DNA of 64,000 nt from Bacteroidota bacterium (GCA_018266435.1 JAFEAL010000008.1:78749-142748), one strand, 5' to 3'; counted from the stretch's first letter, positions 1 through 9,722 are shown. The notes: generated by a model from the sequence alone, not told the origin. Translations and numbers: made by a program.

Positions 1-865
1 CTTCAGTTACGGCAAAACTTCCTCTCAGCAGTGCGCGGGCTTTGGCTGTAAGAATCATGGCCTGTCCTGCCCGCGGGCCGGCTCCCCATCGCACCCACTC
101 GTTTACAAAATTGCTTTCACTGTTACCGGGTCGTGTAGCTCGCACCAGCCGGCTCACCCATTTTACCAAGTCTGCGTTAATGTGCACCTCGCGAACCAGG
201 TTTTGTGCTTCTATAATTTGTGCGCCTTCAATTACTTTATGAATGTCACTTTTCTTTCTTCCGGTGGTGCTTTCTAAAATAGAAACCTCTTCGTCTGCGG
301 TGGGGTAGTTTACTTTGATATACAGCAGAAAGCGATCGAGTTGAGCTTCGGGCAAAGGAAAGGTACCTGATTGCTCAATCGGATTTTGAGTGGCCAGGAT
401 AAAGAATGGTCTTTCTAATTTGTACGAAACGCCTCCATAGGTAACTTCAAACTCTTGCATGGCTTCAAGAAGAGCCGACTGGGTTTTGGGAGACGTGCGG
501 TTAATTTCGTCTGCCAGAATGATGTTGGCAAAGATCGGCCCTCGGTTGAACTTAAAAATCCGCTTACCTGTGGTGTGGTCTTCTTCCAGAATTTCGGTAC
601 CAATAATATCCGAAGGCATGAGATCAGGCGTGAATTGAATTCTTCTGAACTTCAAATCAATGGCTTCGGAGAGGGTTCGTATCATTAACGTTTTGGCAAG
701 ACCCGGCACACCTTCTAACAAGGCGTGACCACCGGCTAAAAAGGTAATCAGTAATTGATCGATGGTCTCCTCCTGACCTACAATCACTTTGCCTATTTCT
801 TTCTTAAGTTTTCCCAGGTTTTCGATTAGCTCGTGAACTGATTTTTCTGTGGTATCCGTTTTCAT
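1..865 (-). CDS. MoxR family AAA+ ATPase (3' end outside window)
   Basis: MoxR ATPases are cytosolic AAA+ chaperones thought to remodel or activate partner proteins, often together with DUF58 and von Willebrand A-domain proteins. My own translation from the ATG at 865 gives 288 residues before the window edge. Walker A GVPGLAKT lies at residues 52-59 and Walker B with ILADEINR at about 116-123, followed by the sensor-1 region ILATQNP and PEAQLDRF, all typical of MoxR. The gene continues beyond base 1, so its C-terminal lid is only partly visible. The DUF4159 gene ends 19 bp upstream on the same strand, so the two are probably one operon. Family assignment is firm; the substrate is unknown. 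Confidence 0.93.
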   Translation of the reverse strand, partial: MKTDTTEKSVHELIENLGKLKKEIGKVIVGQEETIDQLLITFLAGGHALLEGVPGLAKTLMIRTLSEAIDLKFRRIQFTPDLMPSDIIGTEILEEDHTTGKRIFKFNRGPIFANIILADEINRTSPKTQSALLEAMQEFEVTYGGVSYKLERPFFILATQNPIEQSGTFPLPEAQLDRFLLYIKVNYPTADEEVSILESTTGRKKSDIHKVIEGAQIIEAQNLVREVHINADLVKWVSRLVRATRPGNSESNFVNEWVRWGAGPRAGQAMILTAKARALLRGSFAVTE

Positions 866-884
866 TCCTTTTTGGTTGTGGTTC

Positions 885-1508
885 TTAACTGGTTAACGCG
901 TACATAATAATATTTACACTGAAGCGGGTGTTATCAATTTTGTAAAAACGTTTGTTTCTGAAATCATAATCCCACTCGCAGCCGTAATCTTTGTTGGTGT
1001 AAAGCACACCTATTTTATTCTTGATTTCGATGGCTTTCAAATAATTGTGCACAATGTCATCGCCCCATCCGTTCAGTTCTTGAGCAGTGGTAGGGGGGCC
1101 GTCAAAGTGAAAGAACGAGGAGTAAATTGGATGGTTATTCGGAATTTTTTTTAGCGAATCTTTTCCAAAGATCACCTCCATCTGCGACTCAAACGACTTG
1201 GCAAACAACCCGTCAATATCATGATTGCAGTCATCTGCCAAAACAAACCCTCCATGGCGAACGTATTTTTCAAAATTCTCTTTTTCTTTGGCCGTAAACT
1301 CTACCAGTTTGTGGCCACTCAGGTAGCAAAAGGGACACCTGAAAATTTCGTCACTGCTGAGGGGAATAATATTTTCGGTAGTGTCTACGGGCAGCGTAGT
1401 GTACTCAATCAGCGAGTTGAGCACGTTAGCCGGCATGCGTTGGTCAACATCCCAATCGCCCGATTCGTATTGAAGTCTCGTAAAAAAGAATTTATTTCCG
1501 GGTTGCAT
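885..1508 (-). CDS. DUF4159 domain protein
   Basis: A 207-residue protein of the DUF4159 family, whose biochemical role is not established. These domains have a flavodoxin/glutamine-amidotransferase-like look and usually sit next to MoxR and DUF58 genes, as here. Visible features are FRCPFCYLSGH near residue 55 and the segment GGFVLADDCNHDIDG, characteristic of the family. No signal peptide or membrane segment is seen, and this copy is a stand-alone domain. The start at 1508 is the first ATG, with no in-frame start just upstream. It is separated from the upstream TldE-like gene by a strong terminator, so it probably begins a new transcription unit that includes the MoxR gene. Confidence 0.85.
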   Translation of the reverse strand: MQPGNKFFFTRLQYESGDWDVDQRMPANVLNSLIEYTTLPVDTTENIIPLSSDEIFRCPFCYLSGHKLVEFTAKEKENFEKYVRHGGFVLADDCNHDIDGLFAKSFESQMEVIFGKDSLKKIPNNHPIYSSFFHFDGPPTTAQELNGWGDDIVHNYLKAIEIKNKIGVLYTNKDYGCEWDYDFRNKRFYKIDNTRFSVNIIMYALTS

Positions 1509-1575
1509 GGTAAAGCAAAACGAAATTTCTGATGGTGCGGTTAATTTATTGAGATAATTTATACAAGTGGTTTAA

Positions 1576-1618
1576 AATAATAAAGGCTGCTCTTCAGCAG
1601 CCTTTATTATTTTAGGAA
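1576..1618 (-). terminator. Intrinsic terminator after the first TldE-like gene
   Basis: A 16-bp perfect stem (1576-1591 pairing with 1596-1611) with core GGCTGCT/AGCAGCC and a CTTC loop. A/T-rich arms on both sides let it work in either direction. It lies 15 bp beyond the stop of the 1626-2960 gene and before the DUF4159 gene. Confidence 0.85.
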
Positions 1619-1625
1619 TCGCCTG

Positions 1626-2960
1626 CTAAACGGCATCGGATAAACTGGAAAAAGTGAAGTCGCGGATTTTTAGTGGAGGCAATAAATAATTTTGGTTTGA
1701 CTCCACACTCACCGTTCGCTCAACTTTGCCCAGTTCTTCGAGGTTATTGAGCATGATGATCGGACTTTCGTTGAACCGGAAATTTTTTATAGGGTATTGG
1801 ATTTTCCCGTTTTCGATATAGAATGTACCATCGCGGGTTAGTCCGGTTAGGAGCAAACTTTGCGGATCTACATCGCGGATGTACCAGAGACGCGTTACCA
1901 ATACTCCTTTTTTGGTTCCGGCAATCAATTCTTCCAGCGACTTGGTTCCACCTTCCATGATTGCGGCATCCGGGCCGGGTACGGCTTTTACGCCTTTCTT
2001 CTCAGCCCAGTATCGTGAGTAGCTCAGGTTTTTGATCACTCCTTTTTCAATCCAAGAAATTTTCTCTTGCAGACGCCCGTCTCCACTCCAGGTGCTGGTG
2101 GGCAGATCGGGGTGCATGGGGTCAGAGTAAATATTAACGCGCTCGTCAACAAGTTTTTCACCGAGCCGTGTTCCCCCACCGGCTTTGCTTAAGAAGCTTC
2201 GTCCTTCGTCTGCCTCACGGGCATCTAATCCAAAAAATATCCGTTCCAGCAAAACGGCTGCCGCGGCAGGTTCAAGAATCACGGTGTATTTGCCGGGTTC
2301 AATTCCTTTTGCGTTGGCCGATTTAACTGCTTTTTCGGTAGCAATTTCTGTTGTTTTTTTGGTATCAAGTTTTCTGATGTCGTTGTAGCCACGAGTGGCA
2401 TATCCTGAACCTTTGCCGTCTTCGGTGCGCACCGTTACCGAAAAATTGGTGTTGGTGGAGGTGTTGTAGGCAAAGAGTCCTTTTGAATTCATCATTGCAT
2501 TGAAGCTGGTATTATCTTCCAAAAACCCGGCAGCTACTGCTTTTGCATTTTTTGCTACGTTCAGACTTTGGGCAACCAGGTCAGCACGCAGTTTGGGTGT
2601 GATATCGGCCGTTGATTGAACATACATCATCGAATCGGGGTAAGTCTGCGGCCCGAGAAACGGAACATATTCCGGATTTTCAGGAGCCAGCTTCGCCAGT
2701 TCTTCTGACCTGCGAACTACTTTTTCTAAGGAAGCATCATCAAATTCATTGATGGTAGCAATGCCCAACTTTTTTCCGAATGCAGAAGAAACGACCAGTT
2801 GACTCTGGGTTACTTTTCCGCTGGTAGAAACCGAATTGCGTGCATACCGGATGTTGGCGCTGTCGTTGCTGTTAAGGTTAACTTCGCACTCATCAGCTTT
2901 GGAATAGCTCAATACTTTTTTTAGTAGCGCATGAGCTTCGTCTTTGGTTAGTATAGCCAT
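1626..2960 (-). CDS. TldE/PmbA-like metalloprotease-family subunit, copy 1
   Basis: A 444-residue TldD/PmbA (U62) family protein. In the TldD/TldE pair, TldE is the partner without the zinc motif and TldD carries the active site; the complex trims peptides (in E. coli it matures microcin B17 and degrades CcdA). No HExxxH motif is present here, as expected for TldE. N-terminal ARNSVSTSGK and C-terminal TGLTRDGTFYIENGKI are typical family segments. There is no signal peptide, unlike the paired TldD copy whose stop is only 4 bp upstream (2965). A second TldE-like copy at 4778-6112 shares long identical stretches, including the last eight residues, so the two are duplicates. The substrate is unknown. 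Confidence 0.9.
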   Translation of the reverse strand: MAILTKDEAHALLKKVLSYSKADECEVNLNSNDSANIRYARNSVSTSGKVTQSQLVVSSAFGKKLGIATINEFDDASLEKVVRRSEELAKLAPENPEYVPFLGPQTYPDSMMYVQSTADITPKLRADLVAQSLNVAKNAKAVAAGFLEDNTSFNAMMNSKGLFAYNTSTNTNFSVTVRTEDGKGSGYATRGYNDIRKLDTKKTTEIATEKAVKSANAKGIEPGKYTVILEPAAAAVLLERIFFGLDAREADEGRSFLSKAGGGTRLGEKLVDERVNIYSDPMHPDLPTSTWSGDGRLQEKISWIEKGVIKNLSYSRYWAEKKGVKAVPGPDAAIMEGGTKSLEELIAGTKKGVLVTRLWYIRDVDPQSLLLTGLTRDGTFYIENGKIQYPIKNFRFNESPIIMLNNLEELGKVERTVSVESNQNYLLPPLKIRDFTFSSLSDAV

Positions 2961-2964
2961 GGTA

Positions 2965-4605
2965 TTATCCGATATTTCGTGAGGTGTTGATTACGTTTAC
3001 TGAATTGAAGCGAGCTGTGGCCGCACCGTGCGATACAGAATTGCTTTGAGGTGGCTGGCCTTTGCCATCGCCAAAGGCCCCGCCTAAACGATAGTCGCTC
3101 TCATCGGCAATCTCTACACACGAGTTCCAAAACTCCTGGCTGTTGGCCTGGTAGGCCACATCTTTGAGCATACCTGCAATTTTTCCGTTTTTGATTTCGT
3201 AAAATAATTGCCCGCCAAACTGAAAGTTATAGCGCTGTTGATCAATGGAGAACGACCCGTCACCGATTATGTAAATTCCTTTTTCCACACCTTTGATCAG
3301 GTCATCAATGCTTTTCTTTTGTTTGCCCGGTTGCAGCGAAACATTGGGCATGCGCTGAAACTGTACGCTGCTCCAGTTGTCGGCATAGCAGCAACCCTGA
3401 GAAGCGTTGAGCCCGATAATATGTGCCTGATCGCGTATGGTTTGGTAGTTCACCAGAATTCCGTCTTTGATTAAATCCCATTTGCCACACTGCACCCCTT
3501 CATCGTCATAGCCTACCGCACCCAGCGAGCCTACTTGTGTTTTGTCTGCTACGAAGTTGACGATCTTACTTCCGAAATTGAATTTTTTGGATTGCCACTT
3601 ATCCAGTGTGAGAAAACTGGTGCCGGCAAAGTTAGCTTCATAACCCAACACACGGTCTAACTCAGTCGGGTGGCCGACTGATTCGTGAATGGTTAGCCAC
3701 AAATGTGAGGGATCTAAAATCAAATCGTATTTGCCGGGCTCTACTGACTTGGCTTTCAGTTTTTCTCCGGCTTGCACACCGCCAGACTTGGCATCTTCCA
3801 ACATATCGTAGCGGCCTTTGTACAGCGTGGTTACACTTTGAATTTTATCTTGTGGACGCCAGTCGAGGTATTCATAACCCATGCCCATGGGGGCACTCAA
3901 TGTATTGCGGGTTTCAAACTTGCCCGTGGTGGCATCAATCTTAGTGATAAAAAATGCAGGCCATATCCGGTGAACATCCTGATCGATGTATGAACCATCT
4001 GTGGAGGCAAAATATTTTTGTTCGTTGATCAGGAAGAGCAACGAGGTGATGTAGCTCGCTCCTGATTTCATGGCCGCATCGTTTACACCAAGCAGGAGAT
4101 CTACTTTTTCTTTAATCGGAACTTCGAATGCGTTTTTTTGAATAGGTGTTTTCCAACTTACCTCTCCATAACCTTTCTGTGGAGCAAGCTGTACGGGTTC
4201 AGTTAGTAGTTTTGAATTTTCTTTGGCAATGGCAACGGCTGTCTCGGCTGCTTTGGCGATGCTGTCTTTGTCGAGTTTATCGGTAGCAGCAAAACCCCAG
4301 CCCCCGTTGGCAATAACGCGTACACCCAGCCCGTACGATTCGGTATTGACAATGTTCTGCACTTTTTCTTCGCGCGTTACCACAAACTGATTGAGGTACC
4401 GGCCAATGCGTACATCTGAATAGGTGGCGCCTTTGCTCCGGGCCGCGTTGAGCGCTACATCAGCCAGTTGTTTTTTCAACGCTACGTCAACAGTTTCCAG
4501 CACTTTTTCGGGTGGGATGGATTTTCCCATACCTGGTATGCCCGACAGCAATGCTGCACCGGAGGCACCCATGCCGGTTAGGTAGATAAAGTCTCTTCGT
4601 TTCAT
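2965..4605 (-). CDS. TldD-like zinc peptidase with Tat signal, copy 1
   Basis: A 546-residue TldD family metallopeptidase. The zinc-binding HExxxH motif (HESVGH) is at about residues 307-312 and a conserved cysteine follows near the C-terminus (NSC), a candidate third ligand as in E. coli TldD. The N-terminus MKRRDFIYLTG followed by a hydrophobic stretch is a twin-arginine (Tat) signal, so the folded protein is predicted to be exported; classical TldD is cytosolic. It forms a pair with the TldE-like gene 4 bp downstream. It is nearly identical to copy 2 (6149-7789) around the active site. Start chosen because it gives the Tat signal. Substrate unknown. Confidence 0.92.
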   Translation of the reverse strand: MKRRDFIYLTGMGASGAALLSGIPGMGKSIPPEKVLETVDVALKKQLADVALNAARSKGATYSDVRIGRYLNQFVVTREEKVQNIVNTESYGLGVRVIANGGWGFAATDKLDKDSIAKAAETAVAIAKENSKLLTEPVQLAPQKGYGEVSWKTPIQKNAFEVPIKEKVDLLLGVNDAAMKSGASYITSLLFLINEQKYFASTDGSYIDQDVHRIWPAFFITKIDATTGKFETRNTLSAPMGMGYEYLDWRPQDKIQSVTTLYKGRYDMLEDAKSGGVQAGEKLKAKSVEPGKYDLILDPSHLWLTIHESVGHPTELDRVLGYEANFAGTSFLTLDKWQSKKFNFGSKIVNFVADKTQVGSLGAVGYDDEGVQCGKWDLIKDGILVNYQTIRDQAHIIGLNASQGCCYADNWSSVQFQRMPNVSLQPGKQKKSIDDLIKGVEKGIYIIGDGSFSIDQQRYNFQFGGQLFYEIKNGKIAGMLKDVAYQANSQEFWNSCVEIADESDYRLGGAFGDGKGQPPQSNSVSHGAATARFNSVNVINTSRNIG

Positions 4606-4717
4606 TGGTGAGGGTTTAGTCTTTTTAAATACTTATCTCACACGGATTAATCTGAAAAATGTTACACCAACCCATCAGGTAATTGATGAGCGGTTTTATA
4701 AATCTTTACCAGCTATT

Positions 4718-4751
4718 TCAAAAAAAAATCCCTGAATGACTCCAGGGATTT
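4718..4751 (-). terminator. Intrinsic terminator splitting the TldD/TldE array
   Basis: A 9-bp stem AAATCCCTG/CAGGGATTT (4726-4734 with 4743-4751), followed on the minus strand by a run of eight T. It lies 27 bp beyond the stop of the 4778-6112 gene. It indicates that copies 3 and 2 form one transcript and copy 1 another. Confidence 0.75.
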
Positions 4752-4777
4752 GAAAAAATCAAAAGTAGGTATGAAAA

Positions 4778-6112
4778 CTAAACCGCATCCGACAAACTGG
4801 AGAAAGTAAAGTCGCGGATTTTCATAGACGGGATAAACCCGTTGGGGTTACCTTCGCTGGTGACCACTCGCTCTTGTTTGCCCAGGGTCTCAAGGTTATT
4901 CAACATGATGATTGGGCTTTCGTTGAACCGGAAATTTTTGATCGGGTGTTTTATTTTTCCGTTTTCGATGAAGAAAGTTCCGTCACGTGTTAATCCTGTG
5001 TACAATAATGTCTGCGGGTCAACGGGCCGGATGTACCAGAAGCGTGTAACCAGCACCCCGCGTTTGGTGTCTTTGATCATGTCTTCAATAGATGCCGTGC
5101 CTCCTTCCATAATTGTGTTTCCGCCAAATGGAACAGGCGCTACATTTTTATGCGAAGCCCAGTAACGGTCGTAAAATAAATTAGCTACAGTGCCATTTTT
5201 TATAAGGTCCATTCTCTTGCGCGCTTGCCCATCATTTGCCCAGGGCGAAGCCGGCACCTCATCGTGCCACGGGTCGGTATAGATATTCACGCGCTCATCC
5301 ACAATTTTTTCTCCGAGCTTAGTGCCGCCACCTTTCTTGGCATAAAAACTCCGCCCTTCATCGGCCTGCCGCGCATTCATGTTGAGCATCAGGCGAACCA
5401 AGTCAGCTGCAGCAGAAGATTCCAGCACCACGGTGTATTTTCCGGGCTCAAGTGCTTTGGCATTTCTCGACATCAAAGCTTTGTCAATAGCGGTTTTAGA
5501 GGCAAGAGATGGGTTCATCTTACTTACATCAGCTGCGGTACTCCCGGCCCACCCTGAGCCGGTGCCATCGTTGGTGCGCATGGTTACCGTAAAATTGGCG
5601 CTTGTAGCCTTGTTGTAGGCATACAATCCTTTGCTGTTCATCAAAGCGTTGAACCCCCGGTTGTCGTCAAGGAAACCGGCTGCCGTTATATTTTTTGCCG
5701 CGGCCGGATTGATGCTGTCGGCTGCTACCTTAGCTCTGAACTCGGGCGAAATTTTCGCGGTGGCTTCTGCCCATGTTTTTGATTCTCCTCCATAGGTCGG
5801 CTGAGGTATCGGCTCCATAAACTCGGGGTTTTCGGGCGCCAGTTGAGCCAGCTCTTCTGCGCGCCTGACTACTTTCTCGAGTGAGGCATCATCAAACTCA
5901 TTGATGGTGGCTGTGCCTGATTTTTTTCCATAGTAAGACTGAACAGCCAGGCTTACGTTGCTGTCTTCGCCCGAAGTGGATACGCTGTTTCGCGCATAGC
6001 GAATGTTGCCTCCGTCATTTCCGTTGAGGCTGGCTTGTATGCCGTCTGCTTTGGAGAAACCAATTACCTTTTTCAGGATTTGTTCGGCTTCGTCTTTGGT
6101 TAGTATGGCCAT
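4778..6112 (-). CDS. TldE/PmbA-like metalloprotease-family subunit, copy 2
   Basis: A 444-residue paralogue of the 1626-2960 protein, exactly the same length and sharing MAILTKDEA at the start and RDFTFSSLSDAV at the end. It lacks the HExxxH zinc motif, as TldE proteins do, and has no signal peptide. It would act as the non-catalytic half of a TldD/TldE peptidase complex. It sits 36 bp downstream of the Tat-bearing TldD copy 2, so the two are probably co-transcribed, and a terminator follows. The 36-bp spacer is made of repeated AGATTT words, unlike the 4-bp spacing of the other pair. Substrate unknown. Confidence 0.9.
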   Translation of the reverse strand: MAILTKDEAEQILKKVIGFSKADGIQASLNGNDGGNIRYARNSVSTSGEDSNVSLAVQSYYGKKSGTATINEFDDASLEKVVRRAEELAQLAPENPEFMEPIPQPTYGGESKTWAEATAKISPEFRAKVAADSINPAAAKNITAAGFLDDNRGFNALMNSKGLYAYNKATSANFTVTMRTNDGTGSGWAGSTAADVSKMNPSLASKTAIDKALMSRNAKALEPGKYTVVLESSAAADLVRLMLNMNARQADEGRSFYAKKGGGTKLGEKIVDERVNIYTDPWHDEVPASPWANDGQARKRMDLIKNGTVANLFYDRYWASHKNVAPVPFGGNTIMEGGTASIEDMIKDTKRGVLVTRFWYIRPVDPQTLLYTGLTRDGTFFIENGKIKHPIKNFRFNESPIIMLNNLETLGKQERVVTSEGNPNGFIPSMKIRDFTFSSLSDAV

Positions 6113-6148
6113 AATTTTTATTTACGATTTTAGATTTCAGATTTACGA

Positions 6149-7789
6149 TTAGATGGTTCGTCCGGTGTTGATCACGTTGATACCGTTGAAACGTGCTGTG
6201 GCGGAACCGTGCGATACGGCATTGGACTGAGTGGGTTGGCCTTTGCCATCATTGAATGCGCCCCCCAACCGGTAGTCGCGCGCATCACAAATTTGTGAGC
6301 ATGAGTTCCAGAACTCTTGTGTGTTGGCCTGATAAGCCACATCTTTCAACATGCCTTCTATTTTTCCATTTTTTATTTCAAAGAAAAGCACACCGCCAAA
6401 CTGGAAGTTGTAGCGCTGCTGGTCGATGGAGAATGATCCGTCTTTCACAATGTATATTCCTTTTTCTACTCCGGCCACCATTTGCGCGGGCGTCAGTTGC
6501 TCTTTGCCAGGTTGTAACGATACGTTGGCCATGCGTTGAAATTGAACATCACTCCAGCTTTGCGAGTAACAGCAGCCGTGCGATTCGTTTTGACCGATGA
6601 TGTTCACCTGATCGCGGATGGCCTGGTAGTTGACCAAAATTCCATCTTTGATTAAATCCCATTGTTTGCACTTCACGCCCTCATCATCATACCCCACGGC
6701 TCCGAGTGAACCTACTTGAGTTTTGTCGGCTACTACATTGACTTGCTTACTTCCGAAGTTGAATTTTTTTGTCTGCCATTTGTCGAGCGTGAGGAAACTG
6801 GTGCCGGCAAAGTTGGCTTCATAGCCCAGCACGCGATCGAGTTCGGTGGGGTGACCAACGGACTCATGGATTGTCAACCAAAGATGTGAGGGGTCAAGTA
6901 CCAAATCGTATTTGCCCGGCTCTACTGATTTTGCAGCAATCATCTGCTTCACTTGCTCGGCCGCCATGCCGGCATCTTCAACGATGTCGTACGATTTGTT
7001 ATAAAGAATAATGCCTCCCGGTCCGTTTATTTTATCTTCTGATTTGCCATCGAGGTACTCGTAGCCCATGCCTACCGGAGAACTGAATCCGGGGCGACTT
7101 TTGAACTGGCCTGATGCGCGGTCGATTGCGTTGACATTGAAAGATGGTAAGATGCGGTGAATGTCCTGATCGATGTAAGAGCCTTCGGAGGAGGCAAAAT
7201 ATTTTTGTTCATTCACGAGAAAAATGATGCTGTTGACAAAGTTGGCTCCTTTTTCAAGAGCTTTGGCATTGGTGGCAAGCAACAAATCTACTTTGTCTTT
7301 GATCGGTACTTCAAAACCGTTTTTTACGATCGGTGTTTTCCACGACACTTCGCCATACGATGGCGTGGCCGCAAGTTTCACCGGCTCTTTTTGAAATTTG
7401 GAATTGGCTTTGGCAATGGCTACGGCTCGCTCGGCTGTTTTTTTCATGCCGTCTGGCGTAACACTGTTGCTGGCGGCAAAACCCCACGTGCCGTTGGCAA
7501 TCACGCGAATGCCTACCCCGAATGATTCGGTGTTCACAATGTTTTGAACTTTCTTTTCACGGGTGAAAATAAATTGATTGAGGTAGCGGCCAATGCGCAC
7601 ATCGGTGTATGTTGCTCCCAGCGATTTTGTGGTATTGAGCGCAATGTCAGCCAGTTGCTTTTTTTGTGCGGCATCCAGCATTGGTTCGAGCAGCCTCGAT
7701 ACATCCACCGGGCTGCCAAACGATGAGAACGGCAGCATCATGGCGCCAGCGCTCATTCCGGTCAGTTGAATAAAATCTCGTCTTTTCAT
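6149..7789 (-). CDS. TldD-like zinc peptidase with Tat signal, copy 2
   Basis: A 546-residue TldD family metallopeptidase with HESVGH at about residues 307-312 as the zinc motif. The N-terminus MKRRDFIQLTGMSAG plus a hydrophobic run is a twin-arginine export signal. Around the active site it is almost identical to copy 1 and clearly closer to it than to copy 3, implying two rounds of duplication. It lies 71 bp downstream of copy 3 and 36 bp upstream of TldE copy 2, all on the minus strand. Likely function: a periplasmic or envelope-associated peptidase subunit working with a TldE partner; the substrate cannot be read from sequence. Confidence 0.92.
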   Translation of the reverse strand: MKRRDFIQLTGMSAGAMMLPFSSFGSPVDVSRLLEPMLDAAQKKQLADIALNTTKSLGATYTDVRIGRYLNQFIFTREKKVQNIVNTESFGVGIRVIANGTWGFAASNSVTPDGMKKTAERAVAIAKANSKFQKEPVKLAATPSYGEVSWKTPIVKNGFEVPIKDKVDLLLATNAKALEKGANFVNSIIFLVNEQKYFASSEGSYIDQDIHRILPSFNVNAIDRASGQFKSRPGFSSPVGMGYEYLDGKSEDKINGPGGIILYNKSYDIVEDAGMAAEQVKQMIAAKSVEPGKYDLVLDPSHLWLTIHESVGHPTELDRVLGYEANFAGTSFLTLDKWQTKKFNFGSKQVNVVADKTQVGSLGAVGYDDEGVKCKQWDLIKDGILVNYQAIRDQVNIIGQNESHGCCYSQSWSDVQFQRMANVSLQPGKEQLTPAQMVAGVEKGIYIVKDGSFSIDQQRYNFQFGGVLFFEIKNGKIEGMLKDVAYQANTQEFWNSCSQICDARDYRLGGAFNDGKGQPTQSNAVSHGSATARFNGINVINTGRTI

Positions 7790-7860
7790 TAGTTGGTATT
7801 CAAAGTTTATAATTCATTGTTCAAAAACTCTAATCATCTCTGCTGTTTTAAATGTTGCTT

Positions 7861-9501
7861 TCAAATCGTTCTTCCGGTGTTGATTACATTCACTCCATTG
7901 AATCGTGAAGTAGAACTGCCGTGTGATACTGCACTGATCTGTGAAGGCTGGCCTTTGCCATCGAAGAAGGAACCAAAGAGCCGGTAATCTTTTTCATCAC
8001 AAATTTTTGCACAACTGTTCCAAAACTCCTGCGTGTTGGATTGATAGGCTACATCGTTGAGCATGCCAGTGATTTCGCCATTTTTAATTTCATAAAATGC
8101 AGTACCACCAAACTGAAAATTATACCGTTGCTGATCAATAGAGTATGATCCGCGTCCGGCAATGTAGATTCCTTTCTCTACATCTTTGATCATCTGTGCC
8201 GAAGAGTACGGCTCCTGACCCGGTGCCAGTGAAACATTGGGCATGCGCTGAAACTGTACATCGCTCCAACTTTGCGCATAGCAACAGCCGTGCGATTCCT
8301 TTTGGCCTACGATATGAACCTGATCGCGAATGGCCTCTACATTTACAAAAATTCCGGCTTTGATCAGGTCCCAACGTTTGGCTTTTACTCCTTCATCGTC
8401 ATAACCCACTGCACCCAGTGAGCCGGCCTGGGTTTTGTCGGCAAAGATGTTGACTTGCTTGCTTCCGTAGTTGAATGTTCCCGACTTCAGTTTGTCCAAT
8501 GTGGCAAAACTGGTGCCGGCATAGTTAGCTTCGTAGCCTAAAATGCGATCAAGCTCAAGCGGGTGGCCTACTGACTCGTGAATGGTGAGGCCCAGGTGAT
8601 TAGGTTCCAATACCAAATCATACTTGCCGGGCTCTACGGATTTTGCTGAAATCATTTCTTTTGCCTGCCTTGCCGCGATGGCGGCATCCTCAATAATATC
8701 ATAGCTATTGCGGTACAGCACCATGCCGGAGGGACCAGGCAATTTATCTTCTGGCTTAGGAATCATGTACTCATAACCCATGCCCATGGGAGCACTCATG
8801 GCAGCCCGCGATTTGAATTTTCCTGATGCGCGGTCGGTGACTGAGACGGTGAACGTAGGCCAGATACGGTGAATGTCCTGGTCGATGTAGGAACCATCAG
8901 TGGAGGCAAAATATTTTTGTTCATTTACCTGAAACAAGTTTGAATTAGCAAAGCTTGCTCCGTTTTTCAATGCTTCTGAATTGGCGCGAAGCAGCAAATC
9001 AACCTTTTCGGCTACAGGCACCTCTAATGAATTTTTTTGCAGGGGAGTATTCCAACTCACTTCGCCATGGCCTTCGTTGGGAGCGAGCACAACAGGTTCT
9101 TTCTGGTATTTTGAGTTTGCCTTGGCTATGCGCACCGCTTGCTCGGTGGCCATCTTCACACCTTCATTGGTTACAGCATTGGTGGCGGCAAAACCCCACG
9201 TACCATTGGCAATCACGCGTATGCCCACCCCAAACGATTCGGTGTTAACAATGTTCTGAACTTTATTTTCGCGGGTGCTTATAAATTGATTTAAATAGCG
9301 ACCAATCCGTACATCGGTATATGTGGCACCCAACAATTTGGCGGTGTTGAGGGCGACATCGGCCAGTTGTTTTTTTGCGGCCACGGACAAAAACGGTTCT
9401 ACTAATTTATCAACTGAAACCGGGTTGCCAAAGGTTGGAAACGAAAGTATCGAACCTGCAATGCCTGCACCAGTCAATTGAACAAAATCCCTTCTTTTCA
9501 T
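7861..9501 (-). CDS. TldD-like zinc peptidase with Tat signal, copy 3
   Basis: The first gene of the array by transcription, encoding 546 residues like copies 1 and 2. It keeps HESVGH but has diverged in the flanking residues (LEPNHLGLT where the others have LDPSHLWLT). The N-terminus MKRRDFVQLTGAGIAG is again a twin-arginine signal. It has no TldE of its own directly adjacent; the next gene is TldD copy 2. It could share TldE copy 2 or act with another partner. The lack of a separate TldE and the sequence divergence make it the best candidate for a changed substrate. Function beyond the family level is inference. Confidence 0.92.
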   Translation of the reverse strand: MKRRDFVQLTGAGIAGSILSFPTFGNPVSVDKLVEPFLSVAAKKQLADVALNTAKLLGATYTDVRIGRYLNQFISTRENKVQNIVNTESFGVGIRVIANGTWGFAATNAVTNEGVKMATEQAVRIAKANSKYQKEPVVLAPNEGHGEVSWNTPLQKNSLEVPVAEKVDLLLRANSEALKNGASFANSNLFQVNEQKYFASTDGSYIDQDIHRIWPTFTVSVTDRASGKFKSRAAMSAPMGMGYEYMIPKPEDKLPGPSGMVLYRNSYDIIEDAAIAARQAKEMISAKSVEPGKYDLVLEPNHLGLTIHESVGHPLELDRILGYEANYAGTSFATLDKLKSGTFNYGSKQVNIFADKTQAGSLGAVGYDDEGVKAKRWDLIKAGIFVNVEAIRDQVHIVGQKESHGCCYAQSWSDVQFQRMPNVSLAPGQEPYSSAQMIKDVEKGIYIAGRGSYSIDQQRYNFQFGGTAFYEIKNGEITGMLNDVAYQSNTQEFWNSCAKICDEKDYRLFGSFFDGKGQPSQISAVSHGSSTSRFNGVNVINTGRTI

Positions 9502-9722
9502 TTGCTGTCTTTTTATCTGCGTGAAATGAAAAGTACGGAAAAATATTCTTTGGGGTTATAAAAAATGCTGATGGCTATTTTTTTTTATGTGAATGGTTGA
9601 TCAACGGCATCGTACCAACTCAGTATTTATTTATTGAGTACCGTATTGCCTTTATTCTTTTCACACCATGACAGGCAGAATACAAAAAAATTTAAAAACT
9701 CTAAGGTTTGTACAACTCCGGT

